A stretch of 64,000 bases of DNA from Leishmania mexicana MHOM/GT/2001/U1103 (Eukaryota > Euglenozoa > Kinetoplastea > Trypanosomatida > Trypanosomatidae), in NCBI RefSeq assembly GCF_000234665.1, contig NC_018329.1, positions 618,489-682,488 on the forward strand, read 5' to 3'. The notes beneath the pieces are model-generated. The model was not told where the DNA came from, did no database searches, and was given only the letters and a program-made list of their open reading frames with translations. A program made the translations under genes and the position numbers. Every line of letters begins with the position of its first letter. The first letter of the stretch is position 1. Below are positions 9,726 through 20,105 of this stretch, piece by piece.

Positions 9726-10965
9726 CGAAGGTGGACAGAGGCAGGTGTGGGTACGGGTGTGGTCTGCTTAAGAGAGTGTTTGTGACTCGATCCATCGGCG
9801 GTGAGAACCACCAACGCTGTGATGCGCAGGCCCTCTCCCGTCTGCTCGCCGTCTTATGAGAGCGCCTGTGTGTTTGTGTGTATCTATGATAGGTGCCGTC
9901 TATGATGGTAATAATAGCGCGAGCGCTGTTGCCTGGGCGAGTGGGCGTGTGTGCGCAGACCAGGGACGAGCCGCGCACAAAGGTAGTGCAGCCCTCGTTC
10001 TATGGATCCACCGACTTAGGTGCCCAAGTATGGACGGCTGTTTGTGTGTGCTTGTCTACGGTGTGTCAGGGGATCGCGGACAGCTGCTCTTCCGCACCGG
10101 AATGCTGGGGGTTTTGCGGGCGAAGATCAAGGGAGAATAGGGGGAGGGAGGGAGGGAGGGAGGCGTGGCAGCTGCGCAAAGGGAGTGAGAGAGCTGGCGA
10201 CCGAGGGGCGATGCGGCGCTTGCGCAAGTATCCACACCACTCGCACACGCCCCTCACGAGGCAGCGCCTGCTCACATTCGCTTCGACTACAAACACTAGC
10301 CATACCGCACGGCCGTCTCCCAAGTCTCAGGCCGCTGCACATCGCCGTCTGCTCTCTACGCAGACGGCGGTGGCGCAGGGGAGTGAGGTGGACGCGACGG
10401 GTTGGGGATGGGGCGGAGGAGGCGCCAGTGCGCTGTAAAGAGGTGCCCCACCCCTCCCTCTGTCTGGTATAAACGTTTCGCGGTTTCTGAGCGAGGTGAG
10501 AGGGGGGAGGGGTGGTGGTGGTGGTGAGGCACACATCCGCTTTCGCCCCTCCCAACAGACAGACGGACACACGCCGATGTGTATGAGAGTGTGCCGGTGC
10601 CGTTCCTCTGTCTCTCTTCCGCCTGCACGCTGTGTCCTGCTCCGGGCACACGCACTTGGCTGCTTTACATCGCTGTCCTGCAGAGGGACACACACACACA
10701 CACATAGGAGCACAGAAACACTCTCAGAGAGGCTGACAAGCAGCGTGCACCGTAGAAGGGTACGCGCTCACTGCACTCGCGTGTACGTGGTGGAGATGAG
10801 GCGCCCGTCTCTGGCTTCCCTCGCTTTCGTTCTCTCACGGAGTGCAGCAGTGAGCGAAGAAGGGATTCGATCTACGTACATGAGCGAGGGACAATCCACA
10901 ACACTGCTGTATCTACGACCACTATTGACTTGCGCCGCTGCTATCCGTTCCGCAGCCATTGGTTA
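9726..10965. other. Spacer: CFAP251 3' flank and BRCT gene 5' flank
   Basis: I see no gene. It has GGGA-rich sequence at 10140-10165 and a short CA run near 10686-10705. The open frames have no protein-like composition. Confidence 0.65.
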
Positions 10966-13900
10966 CTAGGCAAGCGTGTTGACGTCGACCTCGTCGCCGG
11001 CGGTGTACATGCCGCTACTGCTATCGTAGTCATCCTCGCTGTCCACGCCGTTGCCGCACCGTTCCTTACCGTCCGGTCCACGGTCCTCGTCGTAATCCTC
11101 GAAGCCCAGCAGGTTCTTCGCGAAGGTGCGTGCTGTAATGACGTCCTCCAGCATTTCAAGCCGGATGCCGTCGCCGATCAGCGACGTCAAAGCCGCGGCG
11201 ACTTCGCTGGCCTTGAGCGACTCCCCCTGGGTGGAGAGCAGATGGAAGAGGTGATCGCGGTTGATTTCCCCCGTCACCCTATCCGCGCCGAGCGCGCGGA
11301 AGGCTGCCTCGATATCTTGCCGCGTGATGCCGAACACGGGGCGGTAGTTGATGTACAACCGCATGAACTGCGAGAAGTCAAGCAGAATGGCGTCCACGTT
11401 CATCTCAGCGAGCGGTTCGTCCTGCGGGCCGTACATGTTCGCCACCTCGTAGGTCAGGTGCCCGATTTCCTTCTCGGATGGGTAGTAGCAGAGAGAGCGC
11501 AGAAGGTTTGGCATCTGCGAAAAGGGAATCGCGCCAAGCAGCACGCGCTTCGCCGTTGTCTCCTCACCCTGCGCGCGGATCTGGGCGTAGTAGAAGTAGT
11601 CCACCACTTCTTTCATCAGCTCACCGTCAGCGCCGCCCTCGACCGCGCCGACGAGATGAGGCAGTGGCACGCCGCCCTTCTCTCGGCAGTGCACGACGGT
11701 CGCCCACTCCGACGGTGACATGATGCATTCGCCGCGCACGCGCCACTGCATGACAGCCTGGTCAGGCCCGCCCGCCGTGAAGACGATGGCGCCGTCGTGC
11801 GAGGTGACCATGCTGGTGATGCTGCCAGGGTGGGCGAGGATGCCGATAGAGCCGCACGGATCACCGCGGAGGGGGAGCTGGGTGAGCCCAATCACCTTCT
11901 CCTTGGTCGCGTACACCAAGCAGTGAGATGGCGGCGGGGACAATGACGAGGCAGGCGAGACGGGCGGCTTCGCTACCGGCACAACAGCCATCCGCGTCAC
12001 CGGGCCACCGAACGTCGGTGCCAAGACCGTCTTGACGCACTGCCGACTCCAGTTGCTGAGGTACACCTGAAACTTGTACTCGCGGGTGGCGATCAGCAGC
12101 ATGTCCAGCACATCTGCGCCACTACCACCGCCTCCTGCTCCAGTTGCAGTGCCGGCGGCCTTGTCGCCGTCGCCTCTTTCGTCTGCAGCACTGCCGTCCT
12201 CTGTCCCGTCGTCACTACTTTCGGCGCGGGTATCAAAGAAGTCGCGCGGCTGGCTCGCCGCATCCAGCAGGGAGCACCCGTCTGGCAGCCAGGCGAAGCC
12301 CGTCGGCGTCGACTCCTGCGATATCTTGTGCGCCGTCCGTAGGAGAAGCCCCGTCTCGGGGCTGGAGTCGACGAGCTCGTACTCGATGAGTCGCTTGTCA
12401 GCGCCAACGGAGAGGAGCCTCAGCCCTTCCTCTGAGGCGTTGGTGTGAACGCCGAAGTGGAGGCCGCAGATAGGCGCCTTGTGCGTCTTGTGGTGACCCA
12501 CGAGCTGCCACTCCGCTTTCTTGGTAGACCCGGACGCTTTTACATACTCGTACAGGCCGACGGAGCCGTCATCTTTGGCGGTCGCCATGAGGAGGCTGTC
12601 AGGGGAGAACCGGATCTCCTCCACACTGGCGGCCGCCTTGCTCACCGTTGCTTGCTGTTGCTGCTGCTGTTCGGCGACACTCTGCTTGCCGTTGCCCGAC
12701 GACGAGGGCTGCGCTGTGGCTGTTGTGGCGCCGTCGCCAGCTGCCGTGCCGACTGCCGTGGTGTTGGCTATGGGGCGAATCGTCTGCTCCTCCTCCAGCG
12801 TCTCCCCGTCCAGCACCTTTATGACGCCGTTGGTGAAGCCGACAACAAGCCACTTGCCCGATGGGTCGAAGGCCAAGCAGCGGATCAGCAGGTTGCGGAA
12901 GAGGCTCAGCAGCACCACTCGCTTCTCACAGTAGTCCCAGAGGTGCAGATTGCCGCTGTACCCACCGATCGCTAGCCGCGGCAGGTGCGGGTGGGCCGCC
13001 AGAGACTGGATGGCGCGGTCTTGACCCTGCACGATGAGCCGTCCGCGTGCCACTGTGTTGGGGCCTGCGTGTGCGGTGGTGCCGGGCGTGTGGAATGCCT
13101 TCGCTGGCACGTCGATGATCATGCTGTGCGCCGTCGACACCATGAAATCTGGAGCGGTGAACAGGCTCGCGGCGGCGGTGCCCTCAGTGAGAAGGTGACC
13201 ATCAACCTGCTCCGGCGCCATCGCCCGCGCCTCCTCCACCGTCATCACCGGCAGCGCTTGGTCGAAGCTGATAGAGGCGATGGGACCGCCGTTGAGGTCA
13301 TCGAACCACGCCACCAGGCGAAGTTTTGCATCCAGGAACTTGACGACACCGTCCATGCCGCCCGTGACGATGTACCCTTGCACTGTCGTGATGAAGGTCA
13401 CGCCGCCGGTGTGCACCCGCACCATCTTCAGCAGCGACTTGTCCTGCTCCTTGATGACACGGTCCTGGGGCTGCAAGGCCCAGAGAACGACATCGCCGTC
13501 GACGGTGCCACTGCACGCCATCATTGTGCCAGGCAGGTACACGGCCTGAGTAAAGTTACCGACAGAGGCCTTGAGGCGGCGCTGGAGGATGGGCGGCGAG
13601 TAGTACTTCAGCATCCCCTCCACCCAAGACCAGAAGATGATGCGGCGCAGCCCGTTCGTGCACAGCAGCTCCGGGCTGTCCTGCGAGAAGGAGATGAACG
13701 TCTGCTCATCACGCGCAGCGATGCGCCGCACAAAGACGGGGGTCACATCAGCATCCGCGAGGGGGGTAGCAGCGTTATGGGTTCCTCCGATGCTGCCATG
13801 CACCCCTCCCACCGGGGCAGGATTCGTCTGCGTCCAGGCCCAGATCATGATTTCCTGCGGATCTCTGCGGTTGAGAGTGGCGAGGTATTGCCCATCTGGT

Positions 13901-14550
13901 GACATGGCGACGCTCAGGACACCGCCGTATTTGCCTGTGGCAATCATTTTCACCGGTAGCGCGGTCGCCGCGTCCCATACGATCATGACGGACCCGTCCT
14001 CCTCGTCGTCGCGCTTCGCGACGGAGGGATCGACGCACATGGCAGCCTCTTCCCACAGCTCTTCCTCCTCCACATCTTCCTGCGACTCGCCCACGTGGCC
14101 CTTGACCGACTGCGTGAGCACCACCTGCTGCTGAATGCGCCGGCGCACCTTGACGTCGCCCTCATCAGCCGTCACGATAAAGCGGTGGTTGTGGCTGCAG
14201 CAGCTACTGCTGATGATGGAGTACCGGTGCCCCAGCAGGTGCTTCTGCGTGTTTTGGATTGCATCGTACAAGATACCCGTGTGCGCCACCGTGTAGAAGA
14301 CCTTCCGCTGCTGCTGCGCCAGCTGCTGTTCGCTTTCTCCTCGGCCACTGACGCCACCACCGCCAATGCTGAGGTTGTGGATGCCAGCCTTGTAGTCACT
14401 GTTGAGGCCGAAGACCCACTCAAGGCGTAGCGCTCCCTCCGCGAGGGAGGGGCTGGGGAGGCGAATGTACGGACTTCTCATTCTCCCTCTCCTACGGAGC
14501 TTGGGGCGTGTGTGCGTGTAGTGCCGCTGCTGCGGTTGGGATGGCGACAC
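10966..14550 (-). CDS. CFAP251: CFAP251/WDR66 axonemal WD-repeat protein
   Basis: The protein has 1194 residues. It opens with LRLEWVFGLN close to the N-terminus and continues through a long array of WD40 blades, then a C-terminal helical EF-hand-like region. Many segments track vertebrate CFAP251/WDR66 in order: HTGILYDAIQNTQKHLLGH, ATLNRRDPQEIMIWAWT, YIVTGGMDGVVKF, LLSVGADKRLIEYEL, IVFTAGGPDQAVMQW, then VVDYFYYAQIRAQGE and MRLYINYRPVFG. CFAP251 belongs to the calmodulin- and spoke-associated complex at the base of radial spoke 3 and is needed for ciliary beating, so this should be a flagellar axoneme protein. Gly/Ala/Ser and Gln tracts are inserted in loops between blades. Residue 24 (ATG at 14481) is an alternative start that keeps the whole conserved part. 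Confidence 0.93.
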   Translation of the reverse strand: MSPSQPQQRHYTHTRPKLRRRGRMRSPYIRLPSPSLAEGALRLEWVFGLNSDYKAGIHNLSIGGGGVSGRGESEQQLAQQQRKVFYTVAHTGILYDAIQNTQKHLLGHRYSIISSSCCSHNHRFIVTADEGDVKVRRRIQQQVVLTQSVKGHVGESQEDVEEEELWEEAAMCVDPSVAKRDDEEDGSVMIVWDAATALPVKMIATGKYGGVLSVAMSPDGQYLATLNRRDPQEIMIWAWTQTNPAPVGGVHGSIGGTHNAATPLADADVTPVFVRRIAARDEQTFISFSQDSPELLCTNGLRRIIFWSWVEGMLKYYSPPILQRRLKASVGNFTQAVYLPGTMMACSGTVDGDVVLWALQPQDRVIKEQDKSLLKMVRVHTGGVTFITTVQGYIVTGGMDGVVKFLDAKLRLVAWFDDLNGGPIASISFDQALPVMTVEEARAMAPEQVDGHLLTEGTAAASLFTAPDFMVSTAHSMIIDVPAKAFHTPGTTAHAGPNTVARGRLIVQGQDRAIQSLAAHPHLPRLAIGGYSGNLHLWDYCEKRVVLLSLFRNLLIRCLAFDPSGKWLVVGFTNGVIKVLDGETLEEEQTIRPIANTTAVGTAAGDGATTATAQPSSSGNGKQSVAEQQQQQQATVSKAAASVEEIRFSPDSLLMATAKDDGSVGLYEYVKASGSTKKAEWQLVGHHKTHKAPICGLHFGVHTNASEEGLRLLSVGADKRLIEYELVDSSPETGLLLRTAHKISQESTPTGFAWLPDGCSLLDAASQPRDFFDTRAESSDDGTEDGSAADERGDGDKAAGTATGAGGGGSGADVLDMLLIATREYKFQVYLSNWSRQCVKTVLAPTFGGPVTRMAVVPVAKPPVSPASSLSPPPSHCLVYATKEKVIGLTQLPLRGDPCGSIGILAHPGSITSMVTSHDGAIVFTAGGPDQAVMQWRVRGECIMSPSEWATVVHCREKGGVPLPHLVGAVEGGADGELMKEVVDYFYYAQIRAQGEETTAKRVLLGAIPFSQMPNLLRSLCYYPSEKEIGHLTYEVANMYGPQDEPLAEMNVDAILLDFSQFMRLYINYRPVFGITRQDIEAAFRALGADRVTGEINRDHLFHLLSTQGESLKASEVAAALTSLIGDGIRLEMLEDVITARTFAKNLLGFEDYDEDRGPDGKERCGNGVDSEDDYDSSSGMYTAGDEVDVNTLA

Positions 14551-14887
14551 TTTTCAAGGAGGTAACGAAGAGTCGCCCTCAGACACAGTCATGCGCGCGC
14601 GGGGGGGGGGGTTGTACCGCATGAGGGGGTGGCGCGGATAGGGTCAGCAAGACCGCCATGCCAAACGAATGGGAGAGAAATACGGGGGAGGGATGAGGGA
14701 GGGAGGAGGGAAGACGTCAGTGGTCATTCGTCTACATGATTAGAGGGAATCATGAGGCTCGGCATGTGCCAGTGCCGCGCGCCTACCCACTAGCACGTGC
14801 GCATGCAACTCACTAGGGCGCCCTGCTGGTGAGTGCTGCCAGCAGTGAAGACGACGTTACGCAGGGGAGAGTGTTCGCGGATCCGCC

Positions 14888-14924
14888 ACACACACACACA
14901 CACAGACATATATATATATATATA
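14888..14924. repeat. (CA)n followed by (TA)n
   Basis: A CA run flows into an uninterrupted TA run, an AT-rich island in GC-rich spacer. Confidence 0.85.
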
Positions 14925-15496
14925 TGTTGGACGGCGACGGCATTACGGCGCGACTTTGCCTCTCTCCTTACATTGGCTCCGTTGCTCCGCAAGTCCTCTT
15001 GTCGCCGATGCATCTTTCCATCCATCCATGCTTGTGTGTATGCGTGTGTGTGTGTGTGCTGCTTCGTTTGCTTAGACGCAGAGTGAAAGTCCATCGACTT
15101 CGACTTACCAACGCACGCCGAAACAAAACGAAGGAATGAAAAGCGAGACACACGCCGAGATACACACACACGCACACGCACACGCACACGCCCACACATA
15201 CACACACGCCCATGGCGAGCACTTACTTAGCTCATTAAACACAAAAGAGAAAACGAGAGAGGGGCCGCGGGGGGAAGCGCGTAACACAAAGCGAATCGAA
15301 GGCGACGGCGAATGACCACCCGCATGCGCGCTGTGCAGTGGGACGGAGGGGGAGAGGGTGGTGGCGAGGGGAGGGGGGAGGGCAAGATGACAAGGAATGC
15401 GCCTTCTCCAACATTGCTTTCTCCGCTGCACCCTTCTCTCCCCCAATTCCCCTCCCCAAACTTCCATGCCCACTCTTTCCCCACCCCACATACACA

Positions 15497-15521
15497 CGCA
15501 CACACACACACACACACACAA
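15497..15521. repeat. (CA)n microsatellite
   Basis: CA run of about 12 units in the eIF3f 3' flank. Confidence 0.85.
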
Positions 15522-15708
15522 CCACACGTCAGGCAGCTAGAAAGAGGAAAGGAGTTGCACTGTGGTCTCCGCTGCTGCTGTCGCTGCCGCTGCCGCTCGA
15601 CTATCCCCTCCGCGCGCAGCTTCGCCTCAACGGTCGATCCAGCCCAGACTGATTCCCTTGCGCTCACTCTATCGCTCTTACACAGAGAGCGGCGCAACCA
15701 CCCTTTTT

Positions 15709-16689
15709 CTACTGCTGCTGCTTCTCCGGTTGCTGCTGCTTCTCGTTGCTCTCACCGCCGGTGGCATTGCTGCGGCGAGCGGCATCTTCGCCGTACACGG
15801 TGGAGAGATGCTCGATCTGGTCAATCTCCCTGCGCAGGATCGTAGCAGCACACTTGATCATGAGGGCGTCCTTGAATTGCTGCGAGTTGAAGTCCATGCG
15901 ACCGGTCTGGTCACGCTGGCGCTTCAGTGCCTCGTCGCGAATCGCGCGGAAGTTCTCGACGGCGGTCATCATCTCATGCTCATCCTTGCCACCTCCGCTG
16001 CCGCCGGCCACGATCTCCTGCGCCGCCGCCACCGCGCGCTCCAGCCGGCGCTGCTCCTCGTCCACAGCCTCCGTCGAGGACTTGTGGTCGATGGAGGCCA
16101 CGTACGCCACCTCGTCGAGGTTCTGCAGCTTGCTACGGGGGAAGGGGCGGCCACCGTTGTAAAGGAGAAGGGAGGTGATGTGGCTCAGCATCACATCCGA
16201 GGCAAGGTTGTTCATGGGGGCGAGGGTGACCCGGTGGTCGATGTGCTTCAGCGTTCGATCTGCAGGGTCCTCGAAAACGACGGAGGCCGTCCACGTCACC
16301 GTCGGCGTCGTCCCATCTTCGTGGGGCATCTCGCAGTGCAGGTGAAGGCAGTGGCGACCCTGGAATATGACAGACGGCGCGTTGCACCACAGCTGGTAGT
16401 CCTCCTCAGTCAGGTCCGCACCAGGCTGCCCCGCCGAGTACCAGCCTATGAGGTCCTGCGTCGTGTAGCGGCGCTTGGCGGCGCGCCGGCGCGTCAGCTC
16501 CGCGCGGTGGGCCTTCGTGTTCGGCACCTCCGTATCCTTGTGCGTGTGCGGAATGAAGTCTGTGATGACGATCTCCTCCGCCCTGACAGTGCCGAGGATG
16601 TAGCCCGCAGCGTACTTCTTGCGCTTGGCGTGCTCGATGATGAACGCTGCCGGGTACGGCGTCAGGTGAATCGCAACCTCGAACGACAT
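15709..16689 (-). CDS. EIF3F: Translation initiation factor eIF3 subunit f (MPN domain)
   Basis: A 326-residue protein starting MSFEVAIHLTPYPAAFIIEH. The first ~140 residues form an MPN/Mov34 domain: AAGYILGTVRAEEIVITDFI, then the PHTHKDTEV loop and DLIGWYSAGQ. The metalloprotease HxH signature is missing, as expected for the non-catalytic MPN subunits eIF3f/eIF3h. The C-terminal half has the helical tail that joins the eIF3 helical bundle (LKHIDHRVTLAP, LASDVMLSHI, LQNLDEVAYV). Length fits eIF3f, and this eIF3 subunit acts in 43S pre-initiation complex assembly in the cytoplasm. The extreme C-terminus is Gln-rich. The open frame extends upstream, but the MPN fold begins at this Met. Confidence 0.88.
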   Translation of the reverse strand: MSFEVAIHLTPYPAAFIIEHAKRKKYAAGYILGTVRAEEIVITDFIPHTHKDTEVPNTKAHRAELTRRRAAKRRYTTQDLIGWYSAGQPGADLTEEDYQLWCNAPSVIFQGRHCLHLHCEMPHEDGTTPTVTWTASVVFEDPADRTLKHIDHRVTLAPMNNLASDVMLSHITSLLLYNGGRPFPRSKLQNLDEVAYVASIDHKSSTEAVDEEQRRLERAVAAAQEIVAGGSGGGKDEHEMMTAVENFRAIRDEALKRQRDQTGRMDFNSQQFKDALMIKCAATILRREIDQIEHLSTVYGEDAARRSNATGGESNEKQQQPEKQQQ

Positions 16690-17963
16690 GGCAAGGTGAG
16701 TGTGTCTGGACGGTGATTGGTGGGATGGGCTTGAGTGCGCGCGTGTGTGTGTATGTCGGCTCGGGCTGCGAAGCCTTTTTGATGAGGTCCGGAGGAGGTG
16801 AGGTGCCTGTAGCTGGAGGTGTGTTACTGATGTTGTGACTCGAGATGTCCGTGGGTGCGAGGGGTAGACGACGGGGGCGTTGCTGACGACGAGTAGTACA
16901 TGCTGATAGTGAGGTATGCGTAGGGAGTATGTAAGAGACACACACACACGTTTAGATGCAGCGGTGCAGAGGTGAATGCTCAACGATTTATGTACCAATG
17001 CGCACGTGTACGCCACCGCGAGAGTGCAGCGGGGGATGGCGGGCTCTGGGAATGGGGGTGAGCGAGTGAGGCGGCGGCAAGAGAGGGGGGGGGGCAGGAG
17101 ACAACAGCTCCGTAGTGGCGTGGGGAGTGGCAACGAGCCCACAGCCGTGCTTTTTCCTCATACCCCCCTCCACCCACGCCACACACACACGCGCACTCTC
17201 AAACTCTTTGCGGCAGCGCTGACGCGCACAGTCACAGCGCAGCTTGTCTGCCGTTCCGAATATTACCCTCTTTTGGTGTCTTACTTCTGTGTCTACTAAG
17301 AAGTGCGTGTGCTTCCCTGTGCGCCAAATCGCTCCTCGTGCACACGTGTGGTACGGAGCCTTGCACCTACGACTGACACCTTAAGAAACGGTACGGTGGG
17401 CACACATGCACACATGCATACACATGCAATCCGCTCAAGAGACCAGCGCTGAGAGGGATTAGCGCAACGGCAGGTGGCACACCCTTCTTCGTTTGCCAGT
17501 GCTGCTGCTGCTGCTGATGCCCTTCAGGATGATCTTCCTACGTGGCTTTGTTAACCATACTATCCGAAGAAGTCAACGACGTATGCACACATACGTGCAC
17601 ACATCCAGTGTGACTTGTTCAAGGCACCGTCGCCTGGATACTCTCCGGGGCGCTCCTCCTCTGCTCTCCAGCACCCTGCGCCCCTCCTCTCCCCCCATAC
17701 TCTTCCACCCGTTGACATCCCCATCGACGCGCGCACGTGTCTGCTCCGTCTTCCCTGCGCCACCGCTGCGCAGCGGACTGCACCGAAAAAGATAATGGAG
17801 CAACCAGCAGCAACGATGCCGTGACAAGGTGGGAGAGAGGGGTGTGGGGAAGGTGGCGATCGACGGGCAGAGACAGACAGGCCCAACACAACACGGCTAC
17901 ACCCACTACCGTGTGTGCTTTCCGTGTCGCCTGTGTACGTATTGCCGCCTCCTCCGTTTGTGC
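16690..17963. other. Spacer upstream of eIF3f
   Basis: I see no gene. Purine-rich blocks on the plus strand (around 17040-17100) would be pyrimidine tracts on the transcript. Short frames such as minus 17560-17889 lack recognisable domains. Confidence 0.65.
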
Positions 17964-18401
17964 TTAGTGGTGGGCACCAGCCGCACCGCTCTTGTGGTAG
18001 TAATCCTTTCCGGGCAGGAGGTCACCTGAAGGCTGGATGATGGTTTCCTTGGGGCCGTAGGCGGAGTACAGCTTCTCTATGTCCGTAAAGACACGGATGC
18101 GGAGCTGATCCTGCGGCGATAGCTTGCGCACCTCCTCCAGCGAACCACCCCAGCGCTGGATCATGGCCTTCTCCACATAGTCGGGCTCCAGCGAGTGGTC
18201 ATTGTGGTAGCGGTGAATGAAGTAAATAATGGGAACGCCGCACGCCCAGAGGCGCACCTCGCCCGGGATCGCCCACTGCACGCAGCCGCACCACGCGCGC
18301 TGGAAGTAGTAATCACAGAAGGCGCGCGAGGCCATCACGGGGCCCTTGAGAAAGCCCGGCGCAACGACGCGCTTGCTGCGGTAGGTGGAAAAGAATACCA
18401 T
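17964..18401 (-). CDS. Small mitochondrial-type membrane protein, possibly ATP synthase subunit f
   Basis: A 145-residue basic protein beginning MVFFSTYRSKRVVAPGFLKG. It has one likely membrane segment around 50-65 (RLWACGVPIIYFIHRY) followed by a charged soluble tail rich in KLSPQDQLRIRV and DIEKLYSAYG. A single helix between a basic N-terminus and a hydrophilic tail suits a small inner-membrane complex subunit. From memory, trypanosomatid F1Fo-ATP synthase subunit f has about this size and a T. brucei chromosome 3 locus. I cannot confirm that here, so function should be treated as unknown. The coding call itself is strong: the composition is clean and the termini are sensible, unlike the surrounding spacer. 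Confidence 0.7.
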   Translation of the reverse strand: MVFFSTYRSKRVVAPGFLKGPVMASRAFCDYYFQRAWCGCVQWAIPGEVRLWACGVPIIYFIHRYHNDHSLEPDYVEKAMIQRWGGSLEEVRKLSPQDQLRIRVFTDIEKLYSAYGPKETIIQPSGDLLPGKDYYHKSGAAGAHH

Positions 18402-18535
18402 GATTGTGTACGCGTGTGGTGTTGGCGGCGGTCCGTGATGGCGGTGAGGGGGGAGGGGAGAGAGGAGTCAAACGTGCCTCTGGAGAGGATTCGTTCACAA
18501 AGAGAAGCTGCCGGAGTGCGGGGCCCAATATGTAT

Positions 18536-18575
<40 letters not shown>

Positions 18576-20105
18576 GTTACGAGGAGGTAGCGTGGCGTGC
18601 GTTGGTAATAGGCGAAGTGGTGGAGGAGATCATATAGCGGAGGGGAAGGGAGAATAGGAGGAGGAGGAGGGGGGAGGGTGCCAAGGCAACCTCCCCGTCT
18701 CTCCTGCGTTGTGCATTCGCCTGCAGATGTGGCCCCTCCCCTTACCCCAAACAGACGGAAAGCCCACTGCCGGACGTAAGCACACACACGCGCATGGGGT
18801 ATGTGTGTGTGTGTCTGGTGTTTGCCAGAGAGCGGAGGGGGAAGGGGGGAGGGAACATGTATGCGTGCTGCTGCACACTGCCGTGGCGTGCACTTGTGCT
18901 CTCGTGTGAGGGCTTTGACGATGGTGCTGGCGAAGGGGGCGAGGAAGGAGCATGCGTTGAGACGATGAATGCGCGTGAATGGCGTGCGCTCGATCAGAGA
19001 GGAACGGCGCACTGGTGGCCGGCTCAAGAGGATGCACCATATCGCCCAGAGAAAGGCACGGGGAAAAAACAACGCAGGGCAACTCTACACGAGGGCGCAG
19101 AAAAGGGGGTGGGGCTGCAACCAAACAAAGAGGCCGAACATGTTGGACTCCACTCACAAGGGCGCATCGAAACACGCGATTGGTCGATGTCCAACAGTAC
19201 AGGACGATGGTGTTTCTCCCCCCCGCTCCTCCTCGCAGAGCGCCACTCGTCAGGCAACGGCTTCTACTGGCGGAGCCAGCGAGCGCGGAGGTCGGCGGGG
19301 CGGGGGCAGGGAGAGAAGGGTGCATGCGTGGGAAGGTGGCGGTGAAAGCCTAAAGTGGCCATTGTGAGGAGGGAGGGGGGCGAGGCTGTGCCCAGGTCCA
19401 TAAACCTGTGGCGAAACAACACAACACGAAGATGCCTCGGACACCCAACGGACGCACTGCCGTGGCACCTCCGCACACAAAAATGGGCCATGAACGCTAT
19501 CGAAACAAGAAGGAAAGAGAGCAGCACACCATTAGCATCAACACGGTGACTACAGAGCCGGACACACACACACACACAAGGCATGAGGATATATGAAAGG
19601 GAAAGGCTTGCGAAGTGCACACAGCTCGACTACATACACACATACACACACACAATGATACGCGTATCGCTGCGTGCCTCCCCTCCCCCCACTAGACCGT
19701 GACGGAGTCGGCAGAGAAGAGCGGTAACACCCCTCAACAACAAAAAAGATCAACACAACCTCGATACAAGTAAGCTATGGGCCCTCCCCCCTCCCACGCA
19801 CGCACACAGACTGGCATGCACCTCAGTCTCCTCCTCCCTCCTCCGCCCCCTTTTGTTCAGAGGCGAAGGGTGCCCCGTTGTGTAAGTGAGAAAGGCATCA
19901 TCGCAGGATGAGGCAAAAAGGATGGGGGGATGGGGGTGGCCGGAAGAGCGCGCTTCACGGGCACCCGTGACACACTCGCCTTCAACTTTACTCGCGCACT
20001 GAGTAGGGCGCATGGGTGAGGAAGAGGAAAGCGCGCGCGCTCTCACCACCTCTCTCTCCCCCGACACGGACTCACTCGTGTGCAGACCCCGTCATCTTCG
20101 CACGT
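18402..20105. other. Spacer: DGAT2-like gene 3' flank and 5' flank of the small membrane protein
   Basis: No gene seen in 1.7 kb. It has a long TG run (18539-18577), short CA runs (19562-19580, 19632-19654) and purine blocks. Antisense or overlapping frames are low complexity. Confidence 0.65.
18539..18577. repeat. (TG)n microsatellite
   Basis: One of the few long TG runs on the plus strand; most dinucleotide runs in the window are CA on this strand. It would read as a CA run in the transcript, in the 5' flank of the small membrane protein gene. Confidence 0.9.

Larger units (their letters stand above)
14551..15708. other. Spacer: eIF3f 3' flank and CFAP251 5' flank
   Basis: Repeat-rich with no gene seen. 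It contains CA and TA runs at 14888-14924, TG/CA runs near 15040-15060 and 15160-15210, and a CA run at 15497-15521. Frames through these give Cys-Val or His-Thr repeats. Confidence 0.7.

Noticed and set aside
10930..11718. Plus-strand frame opposite the CFAP251 C-terminus
   Set aside because: Antisense shadow with no domain; CFAP251 identity is clear.
15562..16716. Plus-strand frame of 384 codons
   Set aside because: It is the antisense shadow of eIF3f, which has clear domain identity.
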